This document shows positions 1-5,028 of a stretch of 5,028 nucleotides of DNA, piece by piece. This DNA comes from Microcaldota archaeon (lineage in GTDB: Archaea; Micrarchaeota; Micrarchaeia; Micrarchaeales; Micrarchaeaceae). Each line of letters starts with the position of its first letter. Position 1 is the first letter of the stretch. A program made the translations under genes and the position numbers. Location of the stretch: NCBI GenBank assembly GCA_027344745.1, contig DAHWIS010000078.1:1-5028 (forward strand), in the 5' to 3' direction. The notes below the pieces were generated by a model. The model was not told where the DNA came from and ran no database searches. It was given only the letters and a program-made list of their open reading frames with translations.

Positions 1-117
1 ATAAATATGGCTATCGATAATATAGCAAATATTATTGTTGCCGGGGAGAGTATAAACAAAGAAAGCACATTGTTCATGTTTTTGCTTATCATGACATCAT
101 CATTGGCGGTTATGTGA
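1..117 (+). CDS. C-terminal end of an unidentified protein (partial, 5' end outside window)
   Basis: Frame 1 is open from the window edge to a TGA at 115-117 and encodes 38 residues; the other two forward frames hit stops within the first 20 bases. The segment is mostly polar at first (residues about 5-22), then has a hydrophobic stretch (residues about 24-38) that could be a final membrane helix running almost to the C-terminus. I do not recognise the family. The TGA overlaps the GTG start of the next gene by four bases (GTGA), typical of translational coupling inside an operon, which is the best support that this is real coding sequence. By context it may belong to a membrane or cell-surface process together with the two transporter-like genes downstream, but this is inference. 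An internal ATG at 7-9 exists, so a very small separate peptide cannot be excluded. Confidence 0.5.
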   Translation: MNMAIDNIANIIVAGESINKESTLFMFLLIMTSSLAVM

Positions 118-476
118 TTATATACTTAGTTATATTTATAACACTTATTGCAGCTTTGATAGCCTCTGCATCCCAAATGCTTTTCAAAAAGAGGCTGAAC
201 CTTAGGATACACGGCATAATGCACCTGATAATGACAATACTCAGTGACAGGCTGATACTTTTAGGGTTGGCAGGGTACGGCATAAGCTTCATCGTATACA
301 TATATGCGCTGTCTAAAGCGCCTCTTTCGATAGTATATCCGGTTTTCGCAAGCAGTTTCATATTCATAGCCATATTGTCGTATAAGTTTCTTGGTGAAAG
401 GATTTCGCCGGCCAGGGCGGTAGGAATATCCGTAATCTTTATAGGTATAGTAGCCATAGCGCTGTCATACCACTGA
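114..476 (+). CDS. Small 4-TM DMT-superfamily protein, ArnE/ArnF-like (subunit A of a pair)
   Basis: This is a 120-residue, very hydrophobic protein with four predicted membrane helices (about 2-24, 46-67, 71-92, 101-118), the size of one half of an EamA transporter. The end of helix 1 has a Q-x3-K pattern (Q21, K25); loop 2/helix 3 has the A-L-S-K-x-P-L-S-I-V-Y-P pattern (residues 65-76); G94-E95 precede helix 4. These match the layout of ArnE/ArnF, the paired subunits that flip a lipid-linked aminosugar in bacteria, better than EmrE: the essential Glu of EmrE helix 1 is absent. A drug-efflux role is therefore unlikely, and transport of a polyprenyl-linked sugar or other lipid is a reasonable guess. 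Basic residues cluster in loops 1 and 3 (K25, K26, R27, R31, R46; K91, R96, R101), predicting both termini outside the cytoplasm. The GTG start overlaps the upstream stop (GTGA); the only upstream SD-like sequence is a weak GGCGG. The fold is confident, the substrate unknown. Confidence 0.82.
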   Translation: MIIYLVIFITLIAALIASASQMLFKKRLNLRIHGIMHLIMTILSDRLILLGLAGYGISFIVYIYALSKAPLSIVYPVFASSFIFIAILSYKFLGERISPARAVGISVIFIGIVAIALSYH

Positions 477-488
477 AAAGGCATATCC

Positions 489-845
489 ATGGAGAAAAAG
501 GTGATGGACAACTTGAAAAAAGAAAGCTTTGGGCTTTTGATAGTGTCAACCACGCTCGGCGCAATCGGCCAAGTGATGTTCAAATACTCGATATCGCTGG
601 AGCATGCTATTCTCGTTACTGCGGCCATCTTCATCGGGGGCGTGCTAGCATACGGGATATCGACATTGTTCTATTTTTATGCATTGAGCAAGGTTCATTT
701 AAGTTGGGCTTATAGCATAGGCGGGTTGAGTTATATAATCGCGGTGATACTCGCAGCTACAGTATTGCTGGAAAAGATACCGTTGTTAAGATGGTTCGGC
801 GCGCTGATAATAACCCTCGGGCTTATCATAGTCGGGCTCAGCTAA
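489..845 (+). CDS. Small 4-TM DMT-superfamily protein, ArnE/ArnF-like (subunit B of a pair)
   Basis: This 118-residue protein has four predicted membrane helices (about 14-32, 42-67, 73-94, 101-118) and is a homologue-like partner of the preceding gene. Shared marks are G-Q-x3-K at the end of helix 1 (G27, Q28, K32), Y-A-L-S-K before helix 3 (residues 64-68), and an acidic residue (E95) at the helix 3/4 turn. As in its neighbour, the EmrE-type helix-1 glutamate is missing. The N-terminus carries four lysines (K3, K4, K10, K11), predicting a cytoplasmic N-terminus, opposite to the partner. Tandem genes of this kind usually encode heterodimers (ArnE/ArnF, EbrA/EbrB). It lies 12 bases after the partner's stop, so it is surely co-transcribed. 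The ATG at 489 is preceded only by AAAAGG; a second in-frame ATG at 504 has GGAG nine bases upstream and may be the true start (113 residues). Substrate unknown; a lipid-linked sugar is the leading guess. Confidence 0.82.
   Translation: MEKKVMDNLKKESFGLLIVSTTLGAIGQVMFKYSISLEHAILVTAAIFIGGVLAYGISTLFYFYALSKVHLSWAYSIGGLSYIIAVILAATVLLEKIPLLRWFGALIITLGLIIVGLS
491..494 (+). promoter_or_regulatory. Shine-Dalgarno GGAG favouring an internal start at 504
   Basis: GGAG lies nine bases before the in-frame ATG at 504-506 and is a better match to the archaeal anti-SD than the AAAAGG before the ATG at 489. An AAGGTG also directly abuts the 504 ATG but is too close to serve. If 504 is used, the protein loses MEKKV but keeps the K10/K11 charges that set its orientation. 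Confidence 0.4.
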
Positions 846-939
846 TTGCTTCGTGTGCCGCGTGTAAGCAAAAAGGTATGATTATATTCTTCGGCGCATT
901 GGGTAGGGGATTTACAGGCGAAAACCGATAATATAATGC

Positions 940-961
940 AAAAGTGCGGATATGCGCTTTT
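940..961 (+). terminator. 9-bp stem-loop downstream of the transporter-pair operon
   Basis: AAAAGTGCG (940-948) pairs with TGCGCTTTT (953-961) across a four-base GATA loop: nine contiguous pairs including two G-U wobbles. The 3' arm ends in TTTT. It sits 94 bases past the stop of the second transporter gene, in the gap between convergent genes. A role as 3'-end structure or terminator is plausible; archaea rely mainly on U-tracts, so the assignment is tentative. It could instead be part of a small RNA (see findings). Confidence 0.4.
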
Positions 962-978
962 ATCTGCGGTTCGCTTTC

Positions 979-1006
979 ATCCCACCCATGAATGGAGTGG
1001 GATTTT
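979..1006 (+). terminator. 10-bp GC-rich stem-loop followed by TTTT
   Basis: ATCCCAC (979-985) pairs perfectly with GTGGGAT (997-1003). The stem continues with CCA/TGG (986-988/993-995) after a single bulged A (996) and closes on a TGAA tetraloop. The 3' arm runs into TTTT (1003-1006). The stem is strong, and on the + strand the T-run falls on the correct side for a terminator of the rightward operon. On the opposite strand no T-run follows, so it is unlikely to terminate rps3ae. It lies 134 bases from the nearest + strand stop codon. Confidence 0.45.
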
Positions 1007-1054
1007 CCGCTCGCGCTATTAAATAGAATTTGCCGGCAGTTGTGCCATGCTGCT

Positions 1055-1618
1055 TTATTTTATCTCCAGCTTCTTAATTTCTACTTTGTTTATTGGAGCT
1101 ATGTGTTTGAGCTTTGCAGAAAGCTCTGATTGCAGTTTCCCGTCTATGACTGCGCTTATCATTGCATTTGAATCGTGCTCCTTTGCAAATGCTTCCACAT
1201 ACCCCTTCATCTCCTTCCTCATGCCTATCAGCCTTGTGTGCGCCGTGCGCTCCCTAGTAACAACTATAACCTTGAATACCATGTTCTGATTGTCTTTGCT
1301 TGTAACCGGTATTATGGCATCAGATACGCTCCTGTATCTCCTTATTAAAGATCTAAGGTATCCGTATAGCTGCTCCATCCTTACAAATTTTGTATGCGCG
1401 GCTTCGCCGTTTACGTCCACAACCTTGAGGAATACGTTAGTATATGCATTAGATGGATTGTTTGTCAATGTGTTAAGCCCGACTTTTATCCTTCTGCCTA
1501 TGACGGCATTCTCGTCATTTGCGGGTATCTCGCCGATCTGCATCTCGTTGAATGCCTTCGGTGCATAGACCGTGAACCATTTCTTGGTCTTCCATTTGTC
1601 GGTTTTTTGTAAAGCCAT
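1055..1618 (-). CDS. rps3ae: 30S ribosomal protein S3Ae (eS1)
   Basis: This 187-residue basic protein is a structural component of the small ribosomal subunit, located near the mRNA exit/platform region, and is shared only by archaea and eukaryotes. The family signature is clear: DKWK-x-KKWF-x-V-x-APK-x-F near the N-terminus (residues 7-23), followed by IGE-P-A (28-33) and I-GR (40-42). The Y-x-RSLIRRYRS-x-x-D segment (88-100), the x-T-RERTAHT region (121-128) and the terminal I-NK-VEIKK (176-183) also fit the family. The length is slightly short for archaea (usually about 190-220) but both ends look complete. The ATG is four bases after the rps15 stop, with GGG nine bases upstream inside the rps15 coding end, so translation is probably coupled. 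The gene is last in its transcription unit and converges on the transporter operon across a 209-base gap. A short GGCA/TGCC hairpin (1035-1046) lies just past the stop and is too weak to call a terminator. Confidence 0.96.
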   Translation of the reverse strand: MALQKTDKWKTKKWFTVYAPKAFNEMQIGEIPANDENAVIGRRIKVGLNTLTNNPSNAYTNVFLKVVDVNGEAAHTKFVRMEQLYGYLRSLIRRYRSVSDAIIPVTSKDNQNMVFKVIVVTRERTAHTRLIGMRKEMKGYVEAFAKEHDSNAMISAVIDGKLQSELSAKLKHIAPINKVEIKKLEIK

Positions 1619-1622
1619 CTAA

Positions 1623-2084
1623 TTACGCCCTTCCCCTTATTATCAGTTCAGCCTGCTTTGCGTTGTATCTCCATCCCGCCGGCAGCTTGCCTGTCCTTAT
1701 GTAATATTTAGTAAGCCTCCATATCTTTGCCTCTACCCTTCCCAGTCTTATGCGATTGTGAACATCCTGCTTGTTGGAATCTAGGTGCTTGTGCATATTC
1801 ACCGCCTTTGACATAAGATCTAGCATGTCATAGGGTATTGTGCTATGCGCCTTGTTCTCTTTCAATACCTTGCCCATGCGTTTGCCGAGAGCTTTTTTTA
1901 GGTATTTGACATTGTGCTCGCGCTTGAGAGTCTCGCCTATCATCGCAGGCTTCATGCCCTGCTTTGAATAGTCCACTATAAGCTTTTCTATATCGGCGCC
2001 CTTGATTTGTGATTCTTCAGAATTTTCAGGCATTGGCTTCCTTGATTTAGCCTTGCCATGCTTCTTTGTATGCAATCTTGCCAT
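1623..2084 (-). CDS. rps15: 30S ribosomal protein S15 (uS15), archaeal type
   Basis: This is the small-subunit protein that binds 16S rRNA helices 20-22 early in platform assembly. With the start chosen here it has 153 residues, as expected for the archaeal/eukaryotic form with its N-terminal extension (bacterial S15 is about 89). It starts MARLHTKKHG, matching the conserved archaeal start. The middle has the I-EKLIVDYSKQGM...IGETLK helical segment (residues 32-53). The rRNA-binding core contains KHLDSNKQD-x-HN (99-110), R-V-x-AKIWRLTKYY (116-128) and LP-GWRY (135-140). A GTG three codons upstream (2091-2093) would add M-C-L but is rejected: the family starts at MAR, and the TATA box at 2107-2116 is centred 27 bases before this ATG, predicting a leaderless mRNA. 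The linker after the first 20 residues (PENSEESQIKG) is polar and lacks the aromatic residues common in many archaeal S15 proteins. It is followed after four bases by rps3ae. Confidence 0.96.
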   Translation of the reverse strand: MARLHTKKHGKAKSRKPMPENSEESQIKGADIEKLIVDYSKQGMKPAMIGETLKREHNVKYLKKALGKRMGKVLKENKAHSTIPYDMLDLMSKAVNMHKHLDSNKQDVHNRIRLGRVEAKIWRLTKYYIRTGKLPAGWRYNAKQAELIIRGRA

Positions 2085-2106
2085 TAAACACACTCATAGT
2101 CATTGA

Positions 2107-2116
2107 ATATATATTT
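2107..2116 (-). promoter_or_regulatory. TATA box of the rps15-rps3ae unit (leaderless)
   Basis: On the minus strand the sequence reads AAATATATAT, centred about 27 bases upstream of the rps15 ATG at 2084. Archaeal TATA boxes are centred near -26/-27, so transcription should begin at or within a couple of bases of that ATG, giving a leaderless transcript. There is no good Shine-Dalgarno in front of the ATG, which agrees. The bases directly upstream (BRE position) are one arm of an inverted repeat. Confidence 0.65.
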
Positions 2117-2151
2117 GGTGTGATAGGGCTAACGCCTTATAAAATCACACC
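2117..2151. repeat. 8-bp inverted repeat spanning the valS stop and abutting the rps15 promoter
   Basis: GGTGTGAT (2117-2124) and ATCACACC (2144-2151) are perfect reverse complements, 19 bases apart. The inner sequence can continue the stem on the + strand (AGGGC/GCCTT around a TAAC loop) and less perfectly on the - strand (an A-C mismatch). The right arm contains the valS stop codon (2145-2147); the left arm touches the rps15 TATA box. It may be a 3' hairpin of the valS mRNA, although no U-run follows on the minus strand, or a binding site at the rps15 promoter. Confidence 0.6.
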
Positions 2152-4583
2152 TCTATCGAAACAGAATAATTGTCGCTCGATTTTTCTTCTACTTGATCGG
2201 CTTTACATATCTCTTTTATGTCGCCGAGTGCGACCTTAACTGCGTTATAATATTCCGCAGGAACATTTATATTAATTCGCTTTATCGGCTTGTTCAAGGC
2301 TATCCTATGCTGGGCCTTTTCCTTTCTTATGTCGCTTATTATCTTATTGAGCATGTTGCCGGTAGATTCGTAGCCCACGTCAACTAGCGCGCTCTTGAAT
2401 ATAAGGCCGTTTATTACGTAATCTGCTTTCGATTCGGGCTTTACTGCCTTCGGGAACTCTTCCTGGAATATGCTTGTGCTCTTGAAGAACGAATTTATCT
2501 CTTCGGAAACGTGCGGTATTACCGGGGCCAGAAGCTTTAATGAAGACGATAATACATGCATCAGCGTATATATTGCGGCATCCCTGCTCTTCTGCATTCC
2601 CTTTTCTTTAGAGTATATCCTGTGCTTGACGTTCTCTATGTAATAATCGCAGAACTCGTGCCAGAAGAAATTTATGGCTTTGTCAATGGCATTGTACAGG
2701 TCTAGAGCTGCATAACTTTTGTCGACTTCGCTTATCACGCTGTTTAGCCTGTTCATTATCCATATGTCGAATACATTGAACGAATCGTGAGGCTCTGCGT
2801 CGACTGGTTTAAAATCAGCGATTGCATTCTTTATGAAAAGCGATGAATTGTATATCTTTATTATGAAGCTCTTTGCGAAGTCCATTTCCTCGTATGAAAA
2901 GGGCTTGTCTTTGCCTACGCTTCCGCTCAGGGCAACCCATAATCTTACCGAATCTATGGAGTATTTGCTTATCAGATCCATCGGGTACACTCCGTTGCCC
3001 TCGCTCTTGTGCATCTCTTTGCCGCTTGTATCCAGAATCATGCCGTTTATGAGTATGTTTTCGAACGGTTTGTTGTCCCCCAATGCCCATGTCCTAAGTA
3101 TTGTATAAAAAGCCCACGTACGTATTATGTCGCTGCCTTGCATCCTCAGTGACGCAGGGAATGCCCTCTTCAAAAGTTCCTTATTATCCGGCCAACCCGC
3201 TATTATCAAAGGCGTAATCGACGAATCTACCCAGACATCGCAGGTCGTCTGCTCCCCGATTATATCATGCGACTTGCACTTTGGGCAAGCTTCCATAGGT
3301 GGCGCTTCGATTGCAGGATTCACGGGCAGGCGTTCTTTTTCTGGAGATATGATTTCGCCGCATGAATTGCAGTACCAAAATGGTATCGGAGTGCCAAACA
3401 CCCTGTTCCTGGAAATGTTCCAGTCCCATTCTATATAGTCCGCCCAATCGTAAAGTCTTTGTATGGCAAATTCGGGATTCCATTTGATCTGCTTTGCCTG
3501 CTCTTTTATGTGCGACGCATACTCCTTGCTTTTGACGAACCACTGCATTGAAGATATGAACTCTATCTTCGTGGAGCATCTGTCATGTATCTTGACGTTG
3601 TGGGTTATCTTCTCCTGCTTTTTAAGTATGCCTTTTGACGACAGTTCTTCTAGTATCGCAACTCTTGCTTCTTTTATTCCAAGACCTGAGAACTTGCCTG
3701 CATTTTTGAGCAGCCCGTTCTGGTCTATGGAGTTTATCATATCCAGTTTATGCTTGTAGAACATTGTGAGATCGTCCTTATCTCCGAAGGTACAGACCAT
3801 TTCTGCACCTGTTCCGAACTCCTTGTCTACCGAAGCATCAGAGATTATTTTTACGCGCGTGCCAAAAATCGGAACGTCGACCTCTCTACCGACCAGCTTG
3901 GAATGGCTCTCGTCATCTGGATTTACGGCTATAGCTACGCAGGCATGGAGCAGTTCGGGCCTTGTAGTGGCTATCAGTATGGCGGGATGGTCTTTCGACC
4001 TTATTGCAAATTCGATGTAATTGAGCTGCGTCTCTTCAGTTACATCTGTGAGCTCCTCCCTTGCGACGGAGGAATTGCAGTGCGGGCACCACTCTACGGG
4101 GTGTTCGGCTCGGTATAACATTGCTTTTTCATGCATAAGCAGCAACGAGAGCTGTATCTTCGACCTATAACTGTCTGACATCGTTATGTATTCAAGGCGT
4201 TCGTCGAATGACGCCCCGAGAAGCCTCATCTGCGCTTTCATCGATACAAGGTTGGCAGCTGCAAATTCCGTGCATTTCTTGTAGAATTCGTCCTTAGACA
4301 TGTCCCTGCCCAGTTTCTTTTCAACCTGAAGTTCGACTGGAAAACCCTGCGTATCCCACCCCTGCGGATACAATACGTTATACCCTTTCATATGTTTATA
4401 TCTTGCAATAGCATCGATGTACGATACCCAAAACGCCTGCCCCATATGCAGGTCCCCGTTGGTGTTTGGAGGAGGGGTATCTATTACGTATAGCGGTCTT
4501 CTTGTGTCTTTATCGTCAAACAGAAAGATGTCGCTTTTTTCCCAATAATCGTTCCATTTCTCCTCAACTTTCGGATCGTACAT
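2145..4583 (-). CDS. valS: Valyl-tRNA synthetase (ValRS), archaeal class Ia type
   Basis: This cytoplasmic enzyme charges tRNA-Val with valine using ATP. It has 812 residues from the chosen start, within the usual archaeal range. In order: Rossmann start PPPNTNG-D-LHMGQ (38-49); PQGWDTQG (73-80); a CPHC knuckle (166-169); a CP1 editing domain with ATTRPELL (205-212) and GTG-x-x-MVCTFGDKDD (257-271); DW-ISR-x-RVFGTPIPFWYC (386-405) with a second CxxC pair (405-408 and 433-436); D-VWVDSSIT (449-457); SDIIRTWAFY (484-493); signature loop GKEMHKSEGN (521-530); then an anticodon-binding helical domain (about 602-720) with FFWHEFCDYY. The C-terminus has the archaeal I-x-x-IRKEKA-x-x-x-x-LNKP segment and no bacterial coiled-coil arm. 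The ISR-x-RVFGTPIP and CTFGDK patterns favour ValRS over IleRS. The ATP-site motifs deviate: HIGH is HMGQ and KMSKS is EMHKS. The ATG at 4583 is chosen over an in-frame TTG at 4610 because GGTG sits six bases upstream and homologues begin near here. Confidence 0.95.
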   Translation of the reverse strand: MYDPKVEEKWNDYWEKSDIFLFDDKDTRRPLYVIDTPPPNTNGDLHMGQAFWVSYIDAIARYKHMKGYNVLYPQGWDTQGFPVELQVEKKLGRDMSKDEFYKKCTEFAAANLVSMKAQMRLLGASFDERLEYITMSDSYRSKIQLSLLLMHEKAMLYRAEHPVEWCPHCNSSVAREELTDVTEETQLNYIEFAIRSKDHPAILIATTRPELLHACVAIAVNPDDESHSKLVGREVDVPIFGTRVKIISDASVDKEFGTGAEMVCTFGDKDDLTMFYKHKLDMINSIDQNGLLKNAGKFSGLGIKEARVAILEELSSKGILKKQEKITHNVKIHDRCSTKIEFISSMQWFVKSKEYASHIKEQAKQIKWNPEFAIQRLYDWADYIEWDWNISRNRVFGTPIPFWYCNSCGEIISPEKERLPVNPAIEAPPMEACPKCKSHDIIGEQTTCDVWVDSSITPLIIAGWPDNKELLKRAFPASLRMQGSDIIRTWAFYTILRTWALGDNKPFENILINGMILDTSGKEMHKSEGNGVYPMDLISKYSIDSVRLWVALSGSVGKDKPFSYEEMDFAKSFIIKIYNSSLFIKNAIADFKPVDAEPHDSFNVFDIWIMNRLNSVISEVDKSYAALDLYNAIDKAINFFWHEFCDYYIENVKHRIYSKEKGMQKSRDAAIYTLMHVLSSSLKLLAPVIPHVSEEINSFFKSTSIFQEEFPKAVKPESKADYVINGLIFKSALVDVGYESTGNMLNKIISDIRKEKAQHRIALNKPIKRININVPAEYYNAVKVALGDIKEICKADQVEEKSSDNYSVSIEV

Positions 4584-4589
4584 AATCAA

Positions 4590-4593
4590 CACC
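4590..4593 (-). promoter_or_regulatory. Ribosome-binding site (GGTG) of valS
   Basis: GGTG on the minus strand ends six bases before the ATG at 4583 and complements the archaeal 16S 3' end. It decides the valS start in favour of this ATG over the upstream in-frame TTG at 4608-4610, which would add nine hydrophobic residues foreign to ValRS N-termini. Confidence 0.6.
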
Positions 4594-4626
4594 AATAAAC
4601 AGCATCCCAAACAATATGTATTCTAC

Positions 4627-4640
4627 ATTTAATTATTAAA
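4627..4640 (-). promoter_or_regulatory. Candidate TATA element of valS
   Basis: The minus strand reads TTTAATAATTAAAT, an A/T-only palindromic stretch centred about 50 bases upstream of the valS ATG. A start site about 26 bases downstream would leave a leader of roughly 25 bases, enough to carry the GGTG ribosome-binding site. Nearby sequence is also A/T-rich (TATATTTTAA at 4659-4668), so the exact element is uncertain. Confidence 0.4.
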
Positions 4641-4650
4641 CGTTTATCTC

Positions 4651-4673
4651 AAAAAAATTAAAATATAGAAAAA
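4651..4673 (-). terminator. U-tract terminator region of the TRAM gene
   Basis: Reading the minus strand past the TRAM-gene stop, there is a T5 run (4673-4669), then TATATTTTAA, then a T7 run (4657-4651). Archaeal intrinsic termination depends on such oligo-T stretches, without need of a hairpin. The position, 20-45 bases after the stop and before the valS promoter, suits termination of the TRAM transcript. Confidence 0.5.
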
Positions 4674-4693
4674 GATGAATGGAAAACCTAGCA

Positions 4694-5005
4694 TCACTGC
4701 ACAAGTTCCCCTATTGCAAATCTTGCTTTTACATCGGTTATTCTTACTTTAACCTTCTCGCCCTGTTTTGCGCCTTTCACGAAAACTACGAATCCGTTGA
4801 CTTTGGCTATCCCATCGCCTTTGGATGCTACTGCCTCTATGGTGACTTCGACTTCGTCGCCTGCTTTTACAGGTTTCTGCATAAAGTATGATGACTTTAT
4901 GTGCATGCCTCCCCCATGTTCCCTTCTATCATGGCTCTCGCCACGGTTTCTGCCATATCCTCGGTCGTTTCCCGAGCCCCGTTCTTCAAAACTTTCATCA
5001 GACAT
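4694..5005 (-). CDS. Small TRAM-domain RNA-binding protein with RG-rich N-terminal tail
   Basis: This 103-residue protein has two parts. Residues 1-36 are a disordered, Arg/Gly-rich tail with repeated RG dipeptides (9-10, 15-16, 21-22), several RD/DR pairs and a GGG run (31-33). Residues 45-103 form a TRAM domain (a small OB-like RNA-binding beta barrel) with the family pattern PVK-GDEVEV-IE-VASKGDGIAKV-GFVVFV-GAK-GE-V-VRITDV-ARFAIGE-V. Stand-alone archaeal TRAM proteins bind RNA and have been described as RNA chaperones that replace cold-shock proteins; that role is inferred here. Downstream are T-tracts and then valS, so the genes are neighbours but probably separate transcripts. The ATG at 5003-5005 fits; the frame stays open to the window edge (seven more codons), so a longer N-terminus cannot be fully excluded. 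A TAA at 5009-5007 in another frame may be the stop of a gene just outside the window. A weak GAGCGAAAG lies before the start. Confidence 0.88.
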   Translation of the reverse strand: MSDESFEERGSGNDRGYGRNRGESHDRREHGGGMHIKSSYFMQKPVKAGDEVEVTIEAVASKGDGIAKVNGFVVFVKGAKQGEKVKVRITDVKARFAIGELVQ

Positions 5006-5028
5006 TTTATCTTTCGCTCATACGCAGA

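Noticed and set aside
110..634. 174-codon open frame on the minus strand across both transporter genes
   Set aside because: It runs antisense to two well-matched 4-TM genes, crosses their junction, and its hydrophobicity mirrors the opposite strand. It resembles no family I know.
878..931. 17-codon ORF with an AAAAAGG upstream in the convergent gap
   Set aside because: Very short, with no recognisable composition or neighbours; an ATG after a purine run is expected by chance.
966..985. GGTTCGC resembling a tRNA T-loop
   Set aside because: The flanks do not pair as a T-arm, and no acceptor stem or anticodon arm can be built around it.
1031..1046. TGCCGGCA palindrome and GGCA/TGCC mini-hairpin just past rps3ae
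   Set aside because: Only four to five base pairs with no T-run in the reading direction; too weak for a terminator or site call.
2815..4118. Several 90-120 codon ORFs on both strands inside valS
   Set aside because: All lie within the ValRS frame, which is continuous and matches its family throughout; they are reading-frame shadows.
4584..4610. Nine-codon N-terminal extension of ValRS from a TTG start
   Set aside because: The ATG at 4583 has a GGTG site at six bases and ValRS homologues begin near it; the extension is Cys/Leu-rich and unlike the family.
4679..4891. 70-codon + strand ORF opposite the TRAM gene
   Set aside because: Antisense to a clear TRAM domain; Cys/Phe/Tyr-rich translation typical of a shadow frame.
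5007..5028. Possible last codons of a gene upstream of TRAM on the minus strand (TAA at 5009-5007)
   Set aside because: Only six codons before the stop are visible, so there is no way to tell coding from chance.

Overview
The window looks archaeal. It carries an archaeal-type valyl-tRNA synthetase without the bacterial C-terminal arm, a ribosomal protein S3Ae (eS1, found only in archaea and eukaryotes), an S15 with the long archaeal/eukaryotic N-terminal extension, a stand-alone TRAM-domain protein, and TATA-like elements at archaeal promoter distances. Divergent synthetase motifs, compact spacing and small proteins would suit a DPANN lineage such as Micrarchaeota. That placement is inferred from protein flavour and no search was run.

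Layout. Positions 1-845 (+ strand) hold the 3' end of an operon: the tail of an unidentified gene with a hydrophobic C-terminus, overlapped by four bases (GTGA) by a 4-TM protein gene, then 12 bases later a second 4-TM protein gene. Both small proteins resemble the ArnE/ArnF branch of the small drug/metabolite transporter superfamily. Their charge distributions predict opposite membrane orientations, as expected for an antiparallel heterodimer. Positions 846-1054 are a convergent gap with two good stem-loops. Positions 1055-5005 (- strand) are translation/RNA genes, in transcription order: TRAM protein, valS, rps15, rps3ae. rps15 and rps3ae are four bases apart and surely co-transcribed. A TATA box 27 bases before the rps15 ATG points to a leaderless rps15-rps3ae mRNA. 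valS has its own likely promoter and a GGTG ribosome-binding site, and U-rich tracts separate it from the TRAM gene.

Most of the window is ordinary informational-gene DNA. The points worth a second look are: a ValRS whose two ATP-site signatures read HMGQ and EMHKS instead of HIGH and KMSKS; the paired flippase-like proteins; an 8-bp inverted repeat that spans the valS stop codon and abuts the rps15 TATA box; the structured convergent gap; and the RG-rich tail on the TRAM protein. I found no CRISPR array, mobile element, tRNA, rRNA or clear new multi-gene system.
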